64,000 nucleotides of DNA from UBA11740 sp035635855 (lineage in GTDB: Bacteria; Acidobacteriota; Blastocatellia; Pyrinomonadales; Pyrinomonadaceae), in NCBI GenBank assembly GCA_035635855.1, contig DASQAF010000029.1, positions 62,001-126,000 on the forward strand, in the 5' to 3' direction. How positions within the stretch are numbered: the first letter of the stretch is position 1; each line of letters opens with the position of its first letter. Below the pieces are notes generated by a model that had not been told where the DNA came from, searched no databases, and saw only the letters and a program-made list of their open reading frames with translations. The position numbers were made by a program, and so were the translations under genes. Below are positions 50,249-58,541 of this stretch, in pieces.

Positions 50249-51490
50249 GTGAAGCTAATCGAAATTTTGAAAGTTGCGGTGGCGGCAATCTGGGCGCACA
50301 AGCTGCGTTCGGCGCTGACTCTGCTGGGCATGATCGTCGGCGTGACCGCCTTTGTGACGGTGGTTTCGCTGATCCAGGGTTTCAACGTTTACATCGACGA
50401 AAAAATCGCCGGCATCGGGGCCAAGTCGTTTTCGGTCCAACGCTTCAATCCATTCGAAGATTTCAAAGACACGGACACGATCGCGGCGGCGCAGCGACGC
50501 AACAAAGATCTTACGCTTGAGGATTACGAATACCTGAAAGAACGTGCGACGCTCATCGCGAAGCTCGGCGCGAAAGCGCGCGGCACGCCTTCAGAAGTCA
50601 AACGAAACGATCAGGTGCTGGAGGATATTTTTGTCAGCGGAGCTACCTCGAATACCGCGGACATCGACAATCGCAACATCGCCGATGGCCGGTTTTTTAC
50701 CGATATTGAAGCCGACGGCGCTGCGCGCGTGGCTTATATCGGCGCGGACATCGCCACCAAACTTTTTCCGGGCGGTAATCCGATCGGCGGCGAGATTTCG
50801 ATCCGTGGCTTGCCTTACCGGGTCATCGGAGTAGAAGAGGTTAAGGGTACAGTCTTCGGTATTCCGCAGGACAACTTCATCGTAATTCCGCTGAAAACAT
50901 ACTCGCTCGATTTTGGCCCTCTGATTCGGCAGCGCTCGCTCTACTTTACCGCGACGTCAAAAACGGATGAGACTTTTAACGACGCCGTTGAGGAAGCGAG
51001 ATTCCTGATGCGTGCGCGCCGGCATCTGGGTCCGAACGAGAAAGATAATTTTGGCATTGTTACGCCCGATGCGATCACCGGTTTACGCGATCGACTTTTC
51101 GGCACGATCTTTCTGGTGGCCATTTTCGTTCCCGGAATTGCGCTGATCGTAGGCGCCATCGTGATTATGAATATCATGCTGGTTTCAGTGACAGAGCGAA
51201 CCAAGGAGATCGGGCTGCGCAAGTCACTCGGAGCCCGGAAGGCCGACATCCTGAAACAGTTTTTGTTCGAGGCTTTAACCTTAGCCACGATCGGCGGCGC
51301 GGTAGGAATATTTCTCGCGTGGGTCGTGGGCAAGATTGTTACCGCGACCTTTTTTCCCACTTACCTTTCGATCCTCGCGGTGTTGGGCGCCCTGGCGGCG
51401 TCGGGCGGGGTGGGAGTCCTTTCCGGAATCGTGCCCGCTTGGAAAGCGGCTCGATTGGATCCGATTGAGGCTTTACGCGCCGACGGCTAG
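50249..51490 (+). CDS. MacB-type ABC permease
   Basis: 413 residues. N-terminal helix (ALTLLGMIVGVTAFVTVVSLI), periplasmic domain, then three C-terminal helices with the ending GIVPAWKAARLDPIEALRAD. The start is GTG at 50249 (preceded by aacta, with no strong ribosome-binding site). The permease is less like its neighbours in the periplasmic domain (FNPFEDFKDTDTIAAAQRR), so it may recognise a different partner. Confidence 0.92.
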   Translation: MKLIEILKVAVAAIWAHKLRSALTLLGMIVGVTAFVTVVSLIQGFNVYIDEKIAGIGAKSFSVQRFNPFEDFKDTDTIAAAQRRNKDLTLEDYEYLKERATLIAKLGAKARGTPSEVKRNDQVLEDIFVSGATSNTADIDNRNIADGRFFTDIEADGAARVAYIGADIATKLFPGGNPIGGEISIRGLPYRVIGVEEVKGTVFGIPQDNFIVIPLKTYSLDFGPLIRQRSLYFTATSKTDETFNDAVEEARFLMRARRHLGPNEKDNFGIVTPDAITGLRDRLFGTIFLVAIFVPGIALIVGAIVIMNIMLVSVTERTKEIGLRKSLGARKADILKQFLFEALTLATIGGAVGIFLAWVVGKIVTATFFPTYLSILAVLGALAASGGVGVLSGIVPAWKAARLDPIEALRADG

Positions 51491-51505
51491 CGAAGGATCA
51501 AGACA

Positions 51506-52762
51506 ATGAAGCTACTCAGAAGCGACATACTGGAAAATCTCTGGCTGGCCCTGGCTACGCTGCGGGCCAACAAGCTGCGTTCATTCCTGACAATCATCGG
51601 AGTGATTATCGGCGTGGTCACGGTGATGCTGATTGCCTCGATTATTAGTGGGATCGACACCGCCTTTACCAAAGAAGTCGAATCTTTCGGCACGCGCTCA
51701 ATGTACATCAGCAAATACAATCCAGGCATTCACGTCGGCCGCCTCTCACGTGAAGAGCGCTTGCGAAAGAACCTGACTTACGACGATGCCATCGCGCTTT
51801 CCAAATTGCCGACAGTAGAAGTTGCCGTCCCTTTCCTTGAGATCACCAACAACTTCTTTGGAAAGAAAATCCTGGTCAGCGGCGGTGGCAAAACTTCCGC
51901 TTCCGTAGGGTTGCAGGGCACATTGCCTGAATTTGAAAAGGCCGGCACGCAAGTCGTCGCTGAAGGACGCTTTTTCTCACAATTTGAAAATGATCAGAAT
52001 CAGAATGTCTGTGTGATTGGCTCAAAGGTGGCCGATGACTTCTTTCCGTTTGGCTCCCCTTTGGACAATACGATTAAGATCGGATCTGAGGAATACCGCG
52101 TGGTTGGCATCCTGCAAAAGCGCGAGCAATTCCTCTTTACCGGCGGCAGCGATGACCAGAACAACGTCATCTACCTGCCCTACAACAACGCACGCAAACT
52201 GAAACCCAACTCTGATGATGTGTATGTGCTGGCTGTGGCCAGGCCCGGAATGATGCAAGAGGCCATGGATCAGGTGACTGACATGCTGCGCGTTCGTCGT
52301 CAGGTTCCCTTCGGGGCCCCTGATAATTTTGGCATCGAGACCACTGAAAATCTAATCAGCACCTTTCACTCCATCACCGGCGGCATCGCGGTCGCCATGG
52401 TGGTTATTTCCTCGGTGGGCTTGATGGTGGGCGGCATCGGTGTCATGAATATCATGCTCGTCTCAGTGACCGAGCGTACGCGTGAAATTGGCATCCGCAA
52501 AGCGATCGGCGCGCGGCGCAAAGATATCCTGTGGCAATTCCTAATTGAAGCGATGACCCTCACCGGCTTCGGCGGTTTCGTGGGATTAGCAATCGGTTGG
52601 TTGCTGACACTACTGGTAAAACTGATCATGCCTTCGTACGTGCCGCTCTGGGCCCCGGCGGCGGGCTTCTTCGCCAGCGTCGGTATCGGCATGGTCTTTG
52701 GATTATGGCCGGCGTGGAAGGCCGCGCGGCTCGATCCGATTGAATCGCTGAGGTACGAATAG
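51506..52762 (+). CDS. MacB-type ABC permease
   Basis: 418-residue permease, last gene of the exporter operon, 15 bp after the previous one. Helix 1 is SFLTIIGVIIGVVTVMLIASII, followed by the periplasmic MacB core domain with a GGGKTSASVG loop and the C-terminal helices ending LWPAWKAARLDPIESLRYE. A repeat element (52763-52917) starts at the base after the stop codon. Confidence 0.93.
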   Translation: MKLLRSDILENLWLALATLRANKLRSFLTIIGVIIGVVTVMLIASIISGIDTAFTKEVESFGTRSMYISKYNPGIHVGRLSREERLRKNLTYDDAIALSKLPTVEVAVPFLEITNNFFGKKILVSGGGKTSASVGLQGTLPEFEKAGTQVVAEGRFFSQFENDQNQNVCVIGSKVADDFFPFGSPLDNTIKIGSEEYRVVGILQKREQFLFTGGSDDQNNVIYLPYNNARKLKPNSDDVYVLAVARPGMMQEAMDQVTDMLRVRRQVPFGAPDNFGIETTENLISTFHSITGGIAVAMVVISSVGLMVGGIGVMNIMLVSVTERTREIGIRKAIGARRKDILWQFLIEAMTLTGFGGFVGLAIGWLLTLLVKLIMPSYVPLWAPAAGFFASVGIGMVFGLWPAWKAARLDPIESLRYE

Positions 52763-52917
52763 TGTCAGAAGCCCGCGCGTAAGCAAGGGCCAGGTGCCAT
52801 ACACTCAATCAACAAAGATCCGCTGCCCGTGATGAGTGGAACCCACGCTTGCCCTCCCTCACCGCCTCCACCCCAGCGGGGCTGCCCCGCCGGGGACCCC
52901 GGGTCGGGCTTCTGACA
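52763..52917. repeat. 'gaagcccgcgcgt' family MITE-like element, long copy
   Basis: The left end tgtcagaagcccgcgcgtaa and the right end gtcgggcttctgaca are terminal inverted repeats. An internal gcaagggc / gcccttgc-type pair and the segment ccctccctcaccgcc are shared with the copy at 19942-20041. It lies between the convergent permease and Yip1-like genes. Confidence 0.85.
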
Positions 52918-52923
52918 GTCCAA

Positions 52924-53691
52924 CTAACTACCGAAGATCGCGGCCTTCGCTACCAAGAGGATTACCCAGATTAGCCAGAGGCCGATCACGATGGTCCAGG
53001 CTGAACCTGAAGAAATCTTCGCGACTTTCCGCAAACCAATCGCGGCCAGGAACATGCCATAAAATCTCAGGATGTCGAATTGAGACAGTAACGTAGTCAG
53101 CGCCGGCGACGCTTCCGGATTCATGAAGGCGCCGGGGTTGGTGACCAGCAAGTGCCTGGGATCAATCGTGTCCGCTGTTTTCAAGAACAGCACCAGCAGC
53201 GCAACTATAGTTCCCAGAACCGCGGGCGGCAGCGACGAATAAACCCAAACTGCCAGTGCCCTCTTGTAAGTGATCGTCCCGCCGAATGCCATCACCGCCA
53301 GCAAATAAATGGCGGCGCCGGCGGCGATTCCGATTATCACAAACACGGGCACGATGATTCCGCCGACGATCTTGCCAATCTTGACGGCCATCTCCTTCTG
53401 TTGCGGTGGCATCGCGGCATTGCGGGGCGATCTATCCATTTCCTGACGGATGAACTCGCCCATATCAACTCGCTGATAGAGCGCCACGGTAACGCCAATG
53501 GTTAGCAACAGCATGATAATTCCCGCGATCAGGAACCTCGGCCGTGAGCGCAAGGCTTCAAACACTCGGCCGGGTTCAAAGAAGATCCCGGTCAGGGTCT
53601 GGGGCATAGACATCTCGACTTCCGGCGGTGGCGGCGTGGGAGCAAAAGGCGGCGGTGGCGGTGCTTGAAATACCTGATTAGGATCGCTCAT
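52924..53691 (-). CDS. Yip1 domain membrane protein
   Basis: 255 residues. The N-terminus is Pro-rich (APPPPPFAPTPPPPEVEM), then comes the Yip1 entry motif (TLTGIFFEPGRVFEALRSRP) and about five hydrophobic helices (FLIAGIIMLLLTIGVTVALY, IIVPVFVIIGIAAGAAIYLL, WVYSSLPPAVLGTIVALLVL, FYGMFLAAIGLRKVAK, WTIVIGLWLIWVILLVAKA). The protein is an inner-membrane Yip1-family protein of unknown role. It is a paralogue of the next gene, which shares the PGRVF motif and helix order. Confidence 0.85.
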   Translation of the reverse strand: MSDPNQVFQAPPPPPFAPTPPPPEVEMSMPQTLTGIFFEPGRVFEALRSRPRFLIAGIIMLLLTIGVTVALYQRVDMGEFIRQEMDRSPRNAAMPPQQKEMAVKIGKIVGGIIVPVFVIIGIAAGAAIYLLAVMAFGGTITYKRALAVWVYSSLPPAVLGTIVALLVLFLKTADTIDPRHLLVTNPGAFMNPEASPALTTLLSQFDILRFYGMFLAAIGLRKVAKISSGSAWTIVIGLWLIWVILLVAKAAIFGS

Positions 53692-53866
53692 GAGTTTTCC
53701 TCCGATTTGATTTAAGAGGACGGGGAGACTGCGTTACCGTCCGCAATGATTTCATGTTGACGTTCTTACGCGCTCGCCGCGCGCGATGTTTCAGTCCCAG
53801 AGTGACTGGAAGTTTTCAATAATCCGATCTGCTTCGCTGCTCGGCGGGGGTTCATCTTTCAGGACG

Positions 53867-54814
53867 TTACTTCATAAACGCAGACACCAGGCCAGCAGTC
53901 GAAATACGCCACATCACGCCAATCAGCCAGACAAAAATCACGATCCCGAATGATCCGATCCAGGGAATCCGAGCGACTTTACGCAAGCCAAGGATTGCCA
54001 GCCCCAGCCCATAGAACTCAAACAAATCAAAGGCGCCCAGGGCGACGACATAGACGGGAATGGGAAGGCTCGTAACATCGAACAGGGCGCCGAGATTGGC
54101 GTGTACTACGCCGTTTGCGCCCGTGACGATCGCCATGTTCGTCGACGGCGGCCAGACCAATAGCACGATAGTGTTCGCCAACAGCCAGATGACTATCACC
54201 GGCAGGCTCGCGTAGGTCCACACCAGCAACGCCTGCATGTACTTGATCTTTGATTTCATGAGCAGCGCGCCCAGCCAGTAAATCAAGGCCCCGAGAAAGA
54301 AACTCGCCAACGTGAAGAGAATAAGCAAACCAAAGCGCATGATCAGAGTGAAGGCCTGGAAAGTCGGACTCTGCTGCATCTGCAGCGCACGCTCTTTCAC
54401 ATCAGGAGACATTTTGGCAGCTTGCGGCGAGACTGCCATCGACGCGCGCGCAAGCTGCTCTGAGCCGACACTCGCCAGGAAAATGACGTTGTAAGCGACG
54501 ACGGCAATCAGAATGATTGCGGCCGCAATCAGAAAGCGCACCACTGCCGGCGAAAACGTCATCAATTCGCGAAATGAATCAAACACTCGGCCTGGCGCAA
54601 AGAACGCCCGCGTCAGCGTACCGCCAACCGACATCGAGGGCTTGGCCTGCATTTGCAGAGTGGGCGGTGGCGGCGGCGGCTGAAAAGCCGGCTGCGCGGG
54701 CATGGTCATCGTCGGGCCGGCCCCTTGTTCAGCACGAACCAGCGTCGCGCCGTCTTCCAGACAAAACCGCAGCGCGTCAGCGTAGGTTCGATTACAAGTT
54801 GGGCAAGTTTTCAT
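53867..54814 (-). CDS. Zinc-site plus Yip1 domain membrane protein
   Basis: 315 residues. It opens with a CPTC...C metal-site (CPTCNRTYADALRFCLEDGA), then a Pro-rich linker and the Yip1 motif (LTRAFFAPGRVFDSFRELM). About five helices follow (FLIAAAIILIAVVAYNVIFL, FGLLILFTLASFFLGALIYW, TYASLPVIVIWLLANTIVLL, and two near the C-terminus ending FGIVIFVWLIGVMW). The zinc-site lead is shared with other acidobacterial membrane proteins. It is a duplicate of the neighbour at 52924 with an added N-terminal ribbon. The gap 53692-53866 shows no element. Confidence 0.85.
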   Translation of the reverse strand: MKTCPTCNRTYADALRFCLEDGATLVRAEQGAGPTMTMPAQPAFQPPPPPPTLQMQAKPSMSVGGTLTRAFFAPGRVFDSFRELMTFSPAVVRFLIAAAIILIAVVAYNVIFLASVGSEQLARASMAVSPQAAKMSPDVKERALQMQQSPTFQAFTLIMRFGLLILFTLASFFLGALIYWLGALLMKSKIKYMQALLVWTYASLPVIVIWLLANTIVLLVWPPSTNMAIVTGANGVVHANLGALFDVTSLPIPVYVVALGAFDLFEFYGLGLAILGLRKVARIPWIGSFGIVIFVWLIGVMWRISTAGLVSAFMK

Positions 54815-54841
54815 TTCAGATCGGTGAAGGGATTTCTCTCA

Positions 54842-54873
54842 GAGCGCGGACATCCCAGTCCGCCAGCGCGCTC
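54842..54873. repeat. Diverged copy of the RAYT-associated REP
   Basis: The sequence gagcgcggacatcccagtcc(g)cc... resembles the 48091-48123 REP (gagcgcgggcatccctgccc), with four differences in the core. It lies downstream of the DppF-like gene and touches its stop codon. Confidence 0.65.
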
Positions 54874-55903
54874 AATCGCCCGTCGAAGCGTTCGATCCGA
54901 TGGGCGGCTCAACTGGCAAAGCGCTTTGATAACCATCTACGCGAATACAAGCAACTGAGTGGCCCGGAGTAATTTCGCGCAACTCTGGATCGATTTGCGC
55001 GCATTCGTCAATAGCTATCGGACAACGAGTGCGAAAGCGACAACCCGACGGCGGGTTGCGCGACGTGGGCACATCACCCTTGAGGATAATCCGATCGCGC
55101 TTAATCTGCGGATCGGGAATCGGAATCGCCGAAAGCAGCGCCATCGTGTACGGATGCATTGGGTGCGCGTAGAGATCTTTCGCGTCGGCAATCTCGACGA
55201 TGCGGCCCAGATACATCACCGCCACACGGTTTGAAATGTGCTCGACCACCGCGAGGCCGTGCGAAATGAAAAGGTAAGTCAGCCCGAATTCCTTCTGTAG
55301 ATCTTGCAGCAGATTGACCACCTGCGCCTGAACTGAGACATCGAGTGCTGAGACGGGCTCGTCCGCTACGATCAACTTTGGGTTCAGCGCCAGCGCGCGC
55401 GCGACGCCGATTCGTTGCAGTTGCCCGCCGGAGAATTCGTGGCTGTAGCGCTTCATAAAGTCGGGGTCCAGACCGACCTTGCCGAGCAGCCAGGCGACGC
55501 GTTCGCGCCTTGCTTCTTTGTTTCCGATACTATGAATGACCAGCGGCTCAGCCACGATATCGCCAACTTTCATCCGCGGATTCAGCGAGGCATTCGGATC
55601 CTGAAAAATGATTTGCATCTGGCGCCGCAACTGGCGGAGATCGCTCTTACCCATCGCCGTCACATCACGACCCTCGAATTTAATGTTGCCTTTGGTAGGT
55701 TCGATCAGACGCAGCAGGCAACGACCGGCCGTGGATTTGCCGCAGCCGGATTCACCGACCAGCCCGAGTGTCTCGCCGCGCAAAATCTCGAACGAGACGC
55801 CATCGACCGCGCGCCAGACATCGTCGCTGTTTTCGACGGGAAAGTGCTTTACCAGTCCGCGGACGCGAACGAGTGGGTCGTTGTGGTTTTGGTTGGGCGT
55901 CAT
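54872..55903 (-). CDS. Oligopeptide/dipeptide ABC transporter ATPase, OppF/DppF type
   Basis: 343 residues. Walker A GESGCGKSTAGRCLL (about 55-69), the Q-loop in MQIIFQDPNASLNPRMKVGDI, the signature FSGGQLQRIGVARALALNP and Walker B LIVADEPVSALDVSVQAQV are all intact. The C-terminal oligopeptide-transporter extension (MHPYTMALLSAIPIPDP, with cysteines of the OppF domain) is present. It is paired with the DppD-like ATPase upstream, 53 bp apart. No permease or binding protein lies downstream in the window, so the pair serves components encoded elsewhere or upstream. Confidence 0.93.
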   Translation of the reverse strand: MTPNQNHNDPLVRVRGLVKHFPVENSDDVWRAVDGVSFEILRGETLGLVGESGCGKSTAGRCLLRLIEPTKGNIKFEGRDVTAMGKSDLRQLRRQMQIIFQDPNASLNPRMKVGDIVAEPLVIHSIGNKEARRERVAWLLGKVGLDPDFMKRYSHEFSGGQLQRIGVARALALNPKLIVADEPVSALDVSVQAQVVNLLQDLQKEFGLTYLFISHGLAVVEHISNRVAVMYLGRIVEIADAKDLYAHPMHPYTMALLSAIPIPDPQIKRDRIILKGDVPTSRNPPSGCRFRTRCPIAIDECAQIDPELREITPGHSVACIRVDGYQSALPVEPPIGSNASTGD

Positions 55904-55956
55904 TTTGATCGAATCGGAGTCTCTTTTCGTAGGACCTAAACCAGAATGATCGTTCC

Positions 55957-56994
55957 TTAAGGTCCTTCACGGTTACGAACATTACTTTGCAGCGACGCAC
56001 CGGCGGTCACTGTCGGATCAAACAAAACGCACCGTACCGTAACCGAATCACCCACCGGATAAAGCGGAATCTCACCTTCTTTACAGCGCGGCATGCGGTA
56101 CGGACAGCGCGGTTCGAAATGACAACCCGCCGGCAGCCTGGTCGGCTTTGGCACCGTGCCTTCGATCGTCTGTAAGCGTTCGGATTTGGCCACGTGTTCG
56201 GCGGTCAGCTTAGGCACAGAACGCAGCAGGCCTTCGGTGTAGGGATGCTTTGGTCGCGCGAACAATTCTGCTACCGACGCTTCTTCGACGATCTTTCCCG
56301 TGTACATCACGGCGACCCGGTCGGCGACTTCGGCCACCACGCCGAGATCATGCGTGATTAAGAGAATTGCCAGATCGCGCGTCCGCCGCAAGCCGTTCAG
56401 CAACTCGAGAATCTGTGCCTGAATCGTAACATCCAGCGCCGTGGTCGGCTCATCGGCAATCAGCAAATTCGGATCACAGGCCAGGGCCATCGCAATCATC
56501 ACGCGCTGTCGCATGCCGCCGGACAATTGATGCGGATAGTCGTCGGCGCGCAAGGCGGGATCGGGTATCGAAACTTCCCGCATCGCGTCAACGGCGCCGG
56601 CGCGAGCTTCCTTGCGCGACAGCCCGCGATGCAGACGCAGCGCCTCAGCAATCTGCTCGCCCACGGTAAAGACGGGATTCAGGGAAGTCATTGGGTCCTG
56701 AAAGATCATCGCGATATCGTTGCCGCGCACGTCGCGCATCGCGGAGTTCGAGAGCTGCAGAAGGTTCTGGCCGTCGAAAAGAATCTCGCCGGAAACGATT
56801 TTTCCCGGCGGGTCGATCAGACGCATTATCGATAGCGCGGTCATCGACTTGCCGCAGCCGGATTCTCCCACTAATCCGAGTAACTCCCCGCGATCGAGAT
56901 AGAGGCTGACCCCGTCAACGGCGCGCACCAATCCCTCACGCGTGGGAAAGTGGGTCGCCAGATTCCTTACCTCCAGCAAATGAGACATCGTCAT
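55957..56994 (-). CDS. Oligopeptide/dipeptide ABC transporter ATPase, OppD/DppD type
   Basis: 345 residues. Walker A GESGCGKSMTALSIM (about 40-54), the Q-loop MIFQDPMTSLNPVFTVGEQI, the signature LSGGMRQRVMIAMALACDP and Walker B LLIADEPTTALDVTIQAQI are intact. The C-terminal extension has the FeS-like cysteine cluster typical of DppD (CHFEPRCPYRMPRCKEGEIP). It precedes the DppF-like gene. The start at 56994 (MTMSHLLEVRN) could also be the ATG at 56988. Confidence 0.93.
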   Translation of the reverse strand: MTMSHLLEVRNLATHFPTREGLVRAVDGVSLYLDRGELLGLVGESGCGKSMTALSIMRLIDPPGKIVSGEILFDGQNLLQLSNSAMRDVRGNDIAMIFQDPMTSLNPVFTVGEQIAEALRLHRGLSRKEARAGAVDAMREVSIPDPALRADDYPHQLSGGMRQRVMIAMALACDPNLLIADEPTTALDVTIQAQILELLNGLRRTRDLAILLITHDLGVVAEVADRVAVMYTGKIVEEASVAELFARPKHPYTEGLLRSVPKLTAEHVAKSERLQTIEGTVPKPTRLPAGCHFEPRCPYRMPRCKEGEIPLYPVGDSVTVRCVLFDPTVTAGASLQSNVRNREGP

Positions 56995-57025
56995 TTTTTC
57001 GCGGACGATCGCTAATATAAATGCG

Positions 57026-57055
57026 TTGACAGACTTCTGAAGTTAGCCCTAGACT
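57026..57055 (+). promoter_or_regulatory. Candidate sigma-70 promoter for the TPR gene
   Basis: TTGACA (57026-57031), an 18-bp spacer and TAGACT (57050-57055, 4 of 6), about 54 bp before the ATG at 57109. Confidence 0.5.
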
Positions 57056-57108
57056 TGCGCCGTCTCAAAAAAAGCTTCCCCGGCCTGGACTCAAATTAGG
57101 TTCTCAGA

Positions 57109-58389
57109 ATGCGCAATCAAAGCTTAACCGCAAAAAGAATCTTCCTCAATGCTTGTCTGGTGATGATTGCCGGGCTCATGCTTTCAGCACCGGTTAGCGC
57201 CGCCCGTTTAAGGCAGGATCCGTCAGAACGACAACGCGCGCTGGACCTCTACGAGGCGAATAACTTTGCCGCTGCTTTGCCATTGCTCGAAAAATTGGCG
57301 GCCTCTAATCCTAACGACCCGGTCATTCTTTCGCGTTTGGGTTTTGCTCTTTACGCCAGCTCGGCAACCGAAAAAGATCCGGCTGTTCGCCAGCAGATGC
57401 GTGATCGGGCTCGCACCACGCTGCTGCGGTCCAGGTCACTGGGCGACAACAGCAATCTCACCGCCATGGCCCTCGATGCGTTGTCGGCGCCGGATGCCAC
57501 CCAGCTTCCTTTTTCCAGTATCCAGGCTGCCGAGGCGGCCATGCGCGAAGGTGAGGCTGCCTTTGTGCGCGGCGATATGGACAAGGCAATCGCGGCCTAC
57601 AAACACGCGCTGGAGCTGGATCCACACCTTTACGACGCCGCGCTTTATGCGGGCGACGCCGAATTCAAGAAGGGTTACAACTCAACCGATCCTCAGTATC
57701 GCATTGAACACTTTGACGCCGCTGGGGTCTGGTTTGCGAAAGCGGTGGCGATAGACGCAAACCGGGAAACAGCGTATCGCTATTGGGGTGATGCCCTGGA
57801 CGCGCAAGGCAAGTCTACCGACGCCCGCGACAAATTCGTCGACGCCATCGTAGCCGACCCTTTTAACCGCCGGGCTTATGTCGGCCTGACGCAATGGGCC
57901 GACCGACATAAGGTCGCCCTGGGACATCCCCGGATCGATATTCCATCCGGTGTGACATCAAACAAACCCGGCGAAGTAAATATCACTATCGACCCGTCGG
58001 CACTAAAAAGCGACGATGATGGATCGGCGGCCTGGATGGTTTATGGAATCATCCGCGCGAGATGGCTGAATAAGAAGGACGGGAGCCGCAGCGATAAGTT
58101 CGCGAAGGCGTATCCCCACGAGCCGGTTTATCGTCATAGCCTGGCCGAGGAATTGGAAGCTCTCGCCGGAGTATCGGAATCGGTTCAAACCCAAATCAAA
58201 GATAAGCGCATCAAGAAACTGACCGTCTCGCTGGAAAACCTGAAGAACCTGAACGACACAGGCCTGTTGGAACCCTACATCCTCTTCGCCCATCCCGATG
58301 AGGGTATCGCGCGCGATTATTCAGCCTACCGTAAAACGAATCGCGACAAGTTGAGACGCTACTGGCTGGAAGTTGTGATTCTTAAGTAG
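57109..58389 (+). CDS. Secreted TPR-repeat protein
   Basis: 426 residues with a signal peptide (ending near SAPVSAA, about residue 31). TPR-like repeats follow: YEANNFAAALPLLEKLAASNPNDPV, FVRGDMDKAIAAYKHALELDPHL and WFAKAVAIDANRETAYRYWGD. From about 290 on there is a non-repeat C-terminal domain (INIT-like IDPSALKSDDDGSAAWMVYG) of unknown function. Probably a periplasmic scaffold. It is followed by an inverted repeat and reads towards the peptidase gene. Confidence 0.82.
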   Translation: MRNQSLTAKRIFLNACLVMIAGLMLSAPVSAARLRQDPSERQRALDLYEANNFAAALPLLEKLAASNPNDPVILSRLGFALYASSATEKDPAVRQQMRDRARTTLLRSRSLGDNSNLTAMALDALSAPDATQLPFSSIQAAEAAMREGEAAFVRGDMDKAIAAYKHALELDPHLYDAALYAGDAEFKKGYNSTDPQYRIEHFDAAGVWFAKAVAIDANRETAYRYWGDALDAQGKSTDARDKFVDAIVADPFNRRAYVGLTQWADRHKVALGHPRIDIPSGVTSNKPGEVNITIDPSALKSDDDGSAAWMVYGIIRARWLNKKDGSRSDKFAKAYPHEPVYRHSLAEELEALAGVSESVQTQIKDKRIKKLTVSLENLKNLNDTGLLEPYILFAHPDEGIARDYSAYRKTNRDKLRRYWLEVVILK

Positions 58390-58407
58390 CGCAAGTTGTG
58401 GCGCATC

Positions 58408-58539
58408 TGTCAGAACCGCCTGCGGTAGCGGGCGGTTGAACTCCTCTAGTCACCACAATCCAGGGAAAGAAGAAGCGCGTTCGCGTTCAGCGAGCCACGG
58501 CGCGAATTTAACCGCCCGCTACCGCAGGCGGTTCTGACA
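58408..58539. repeat. 'agcggtagcg' family inverted repeat with perfect 30-bp arms
   Basis: The arms 58408-58437 (tgtcagaaccgcctgcggta...) and 58510-58539 are perfect reverse complements over 30 bp. The loop is 72 bp. It lies between the convergent TPR and M28 peptidase genes. The arm is shared with the segment inside mutS2 (10971-11001). Confidence 0.9.
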
Positions 58540-58541
58540 AA

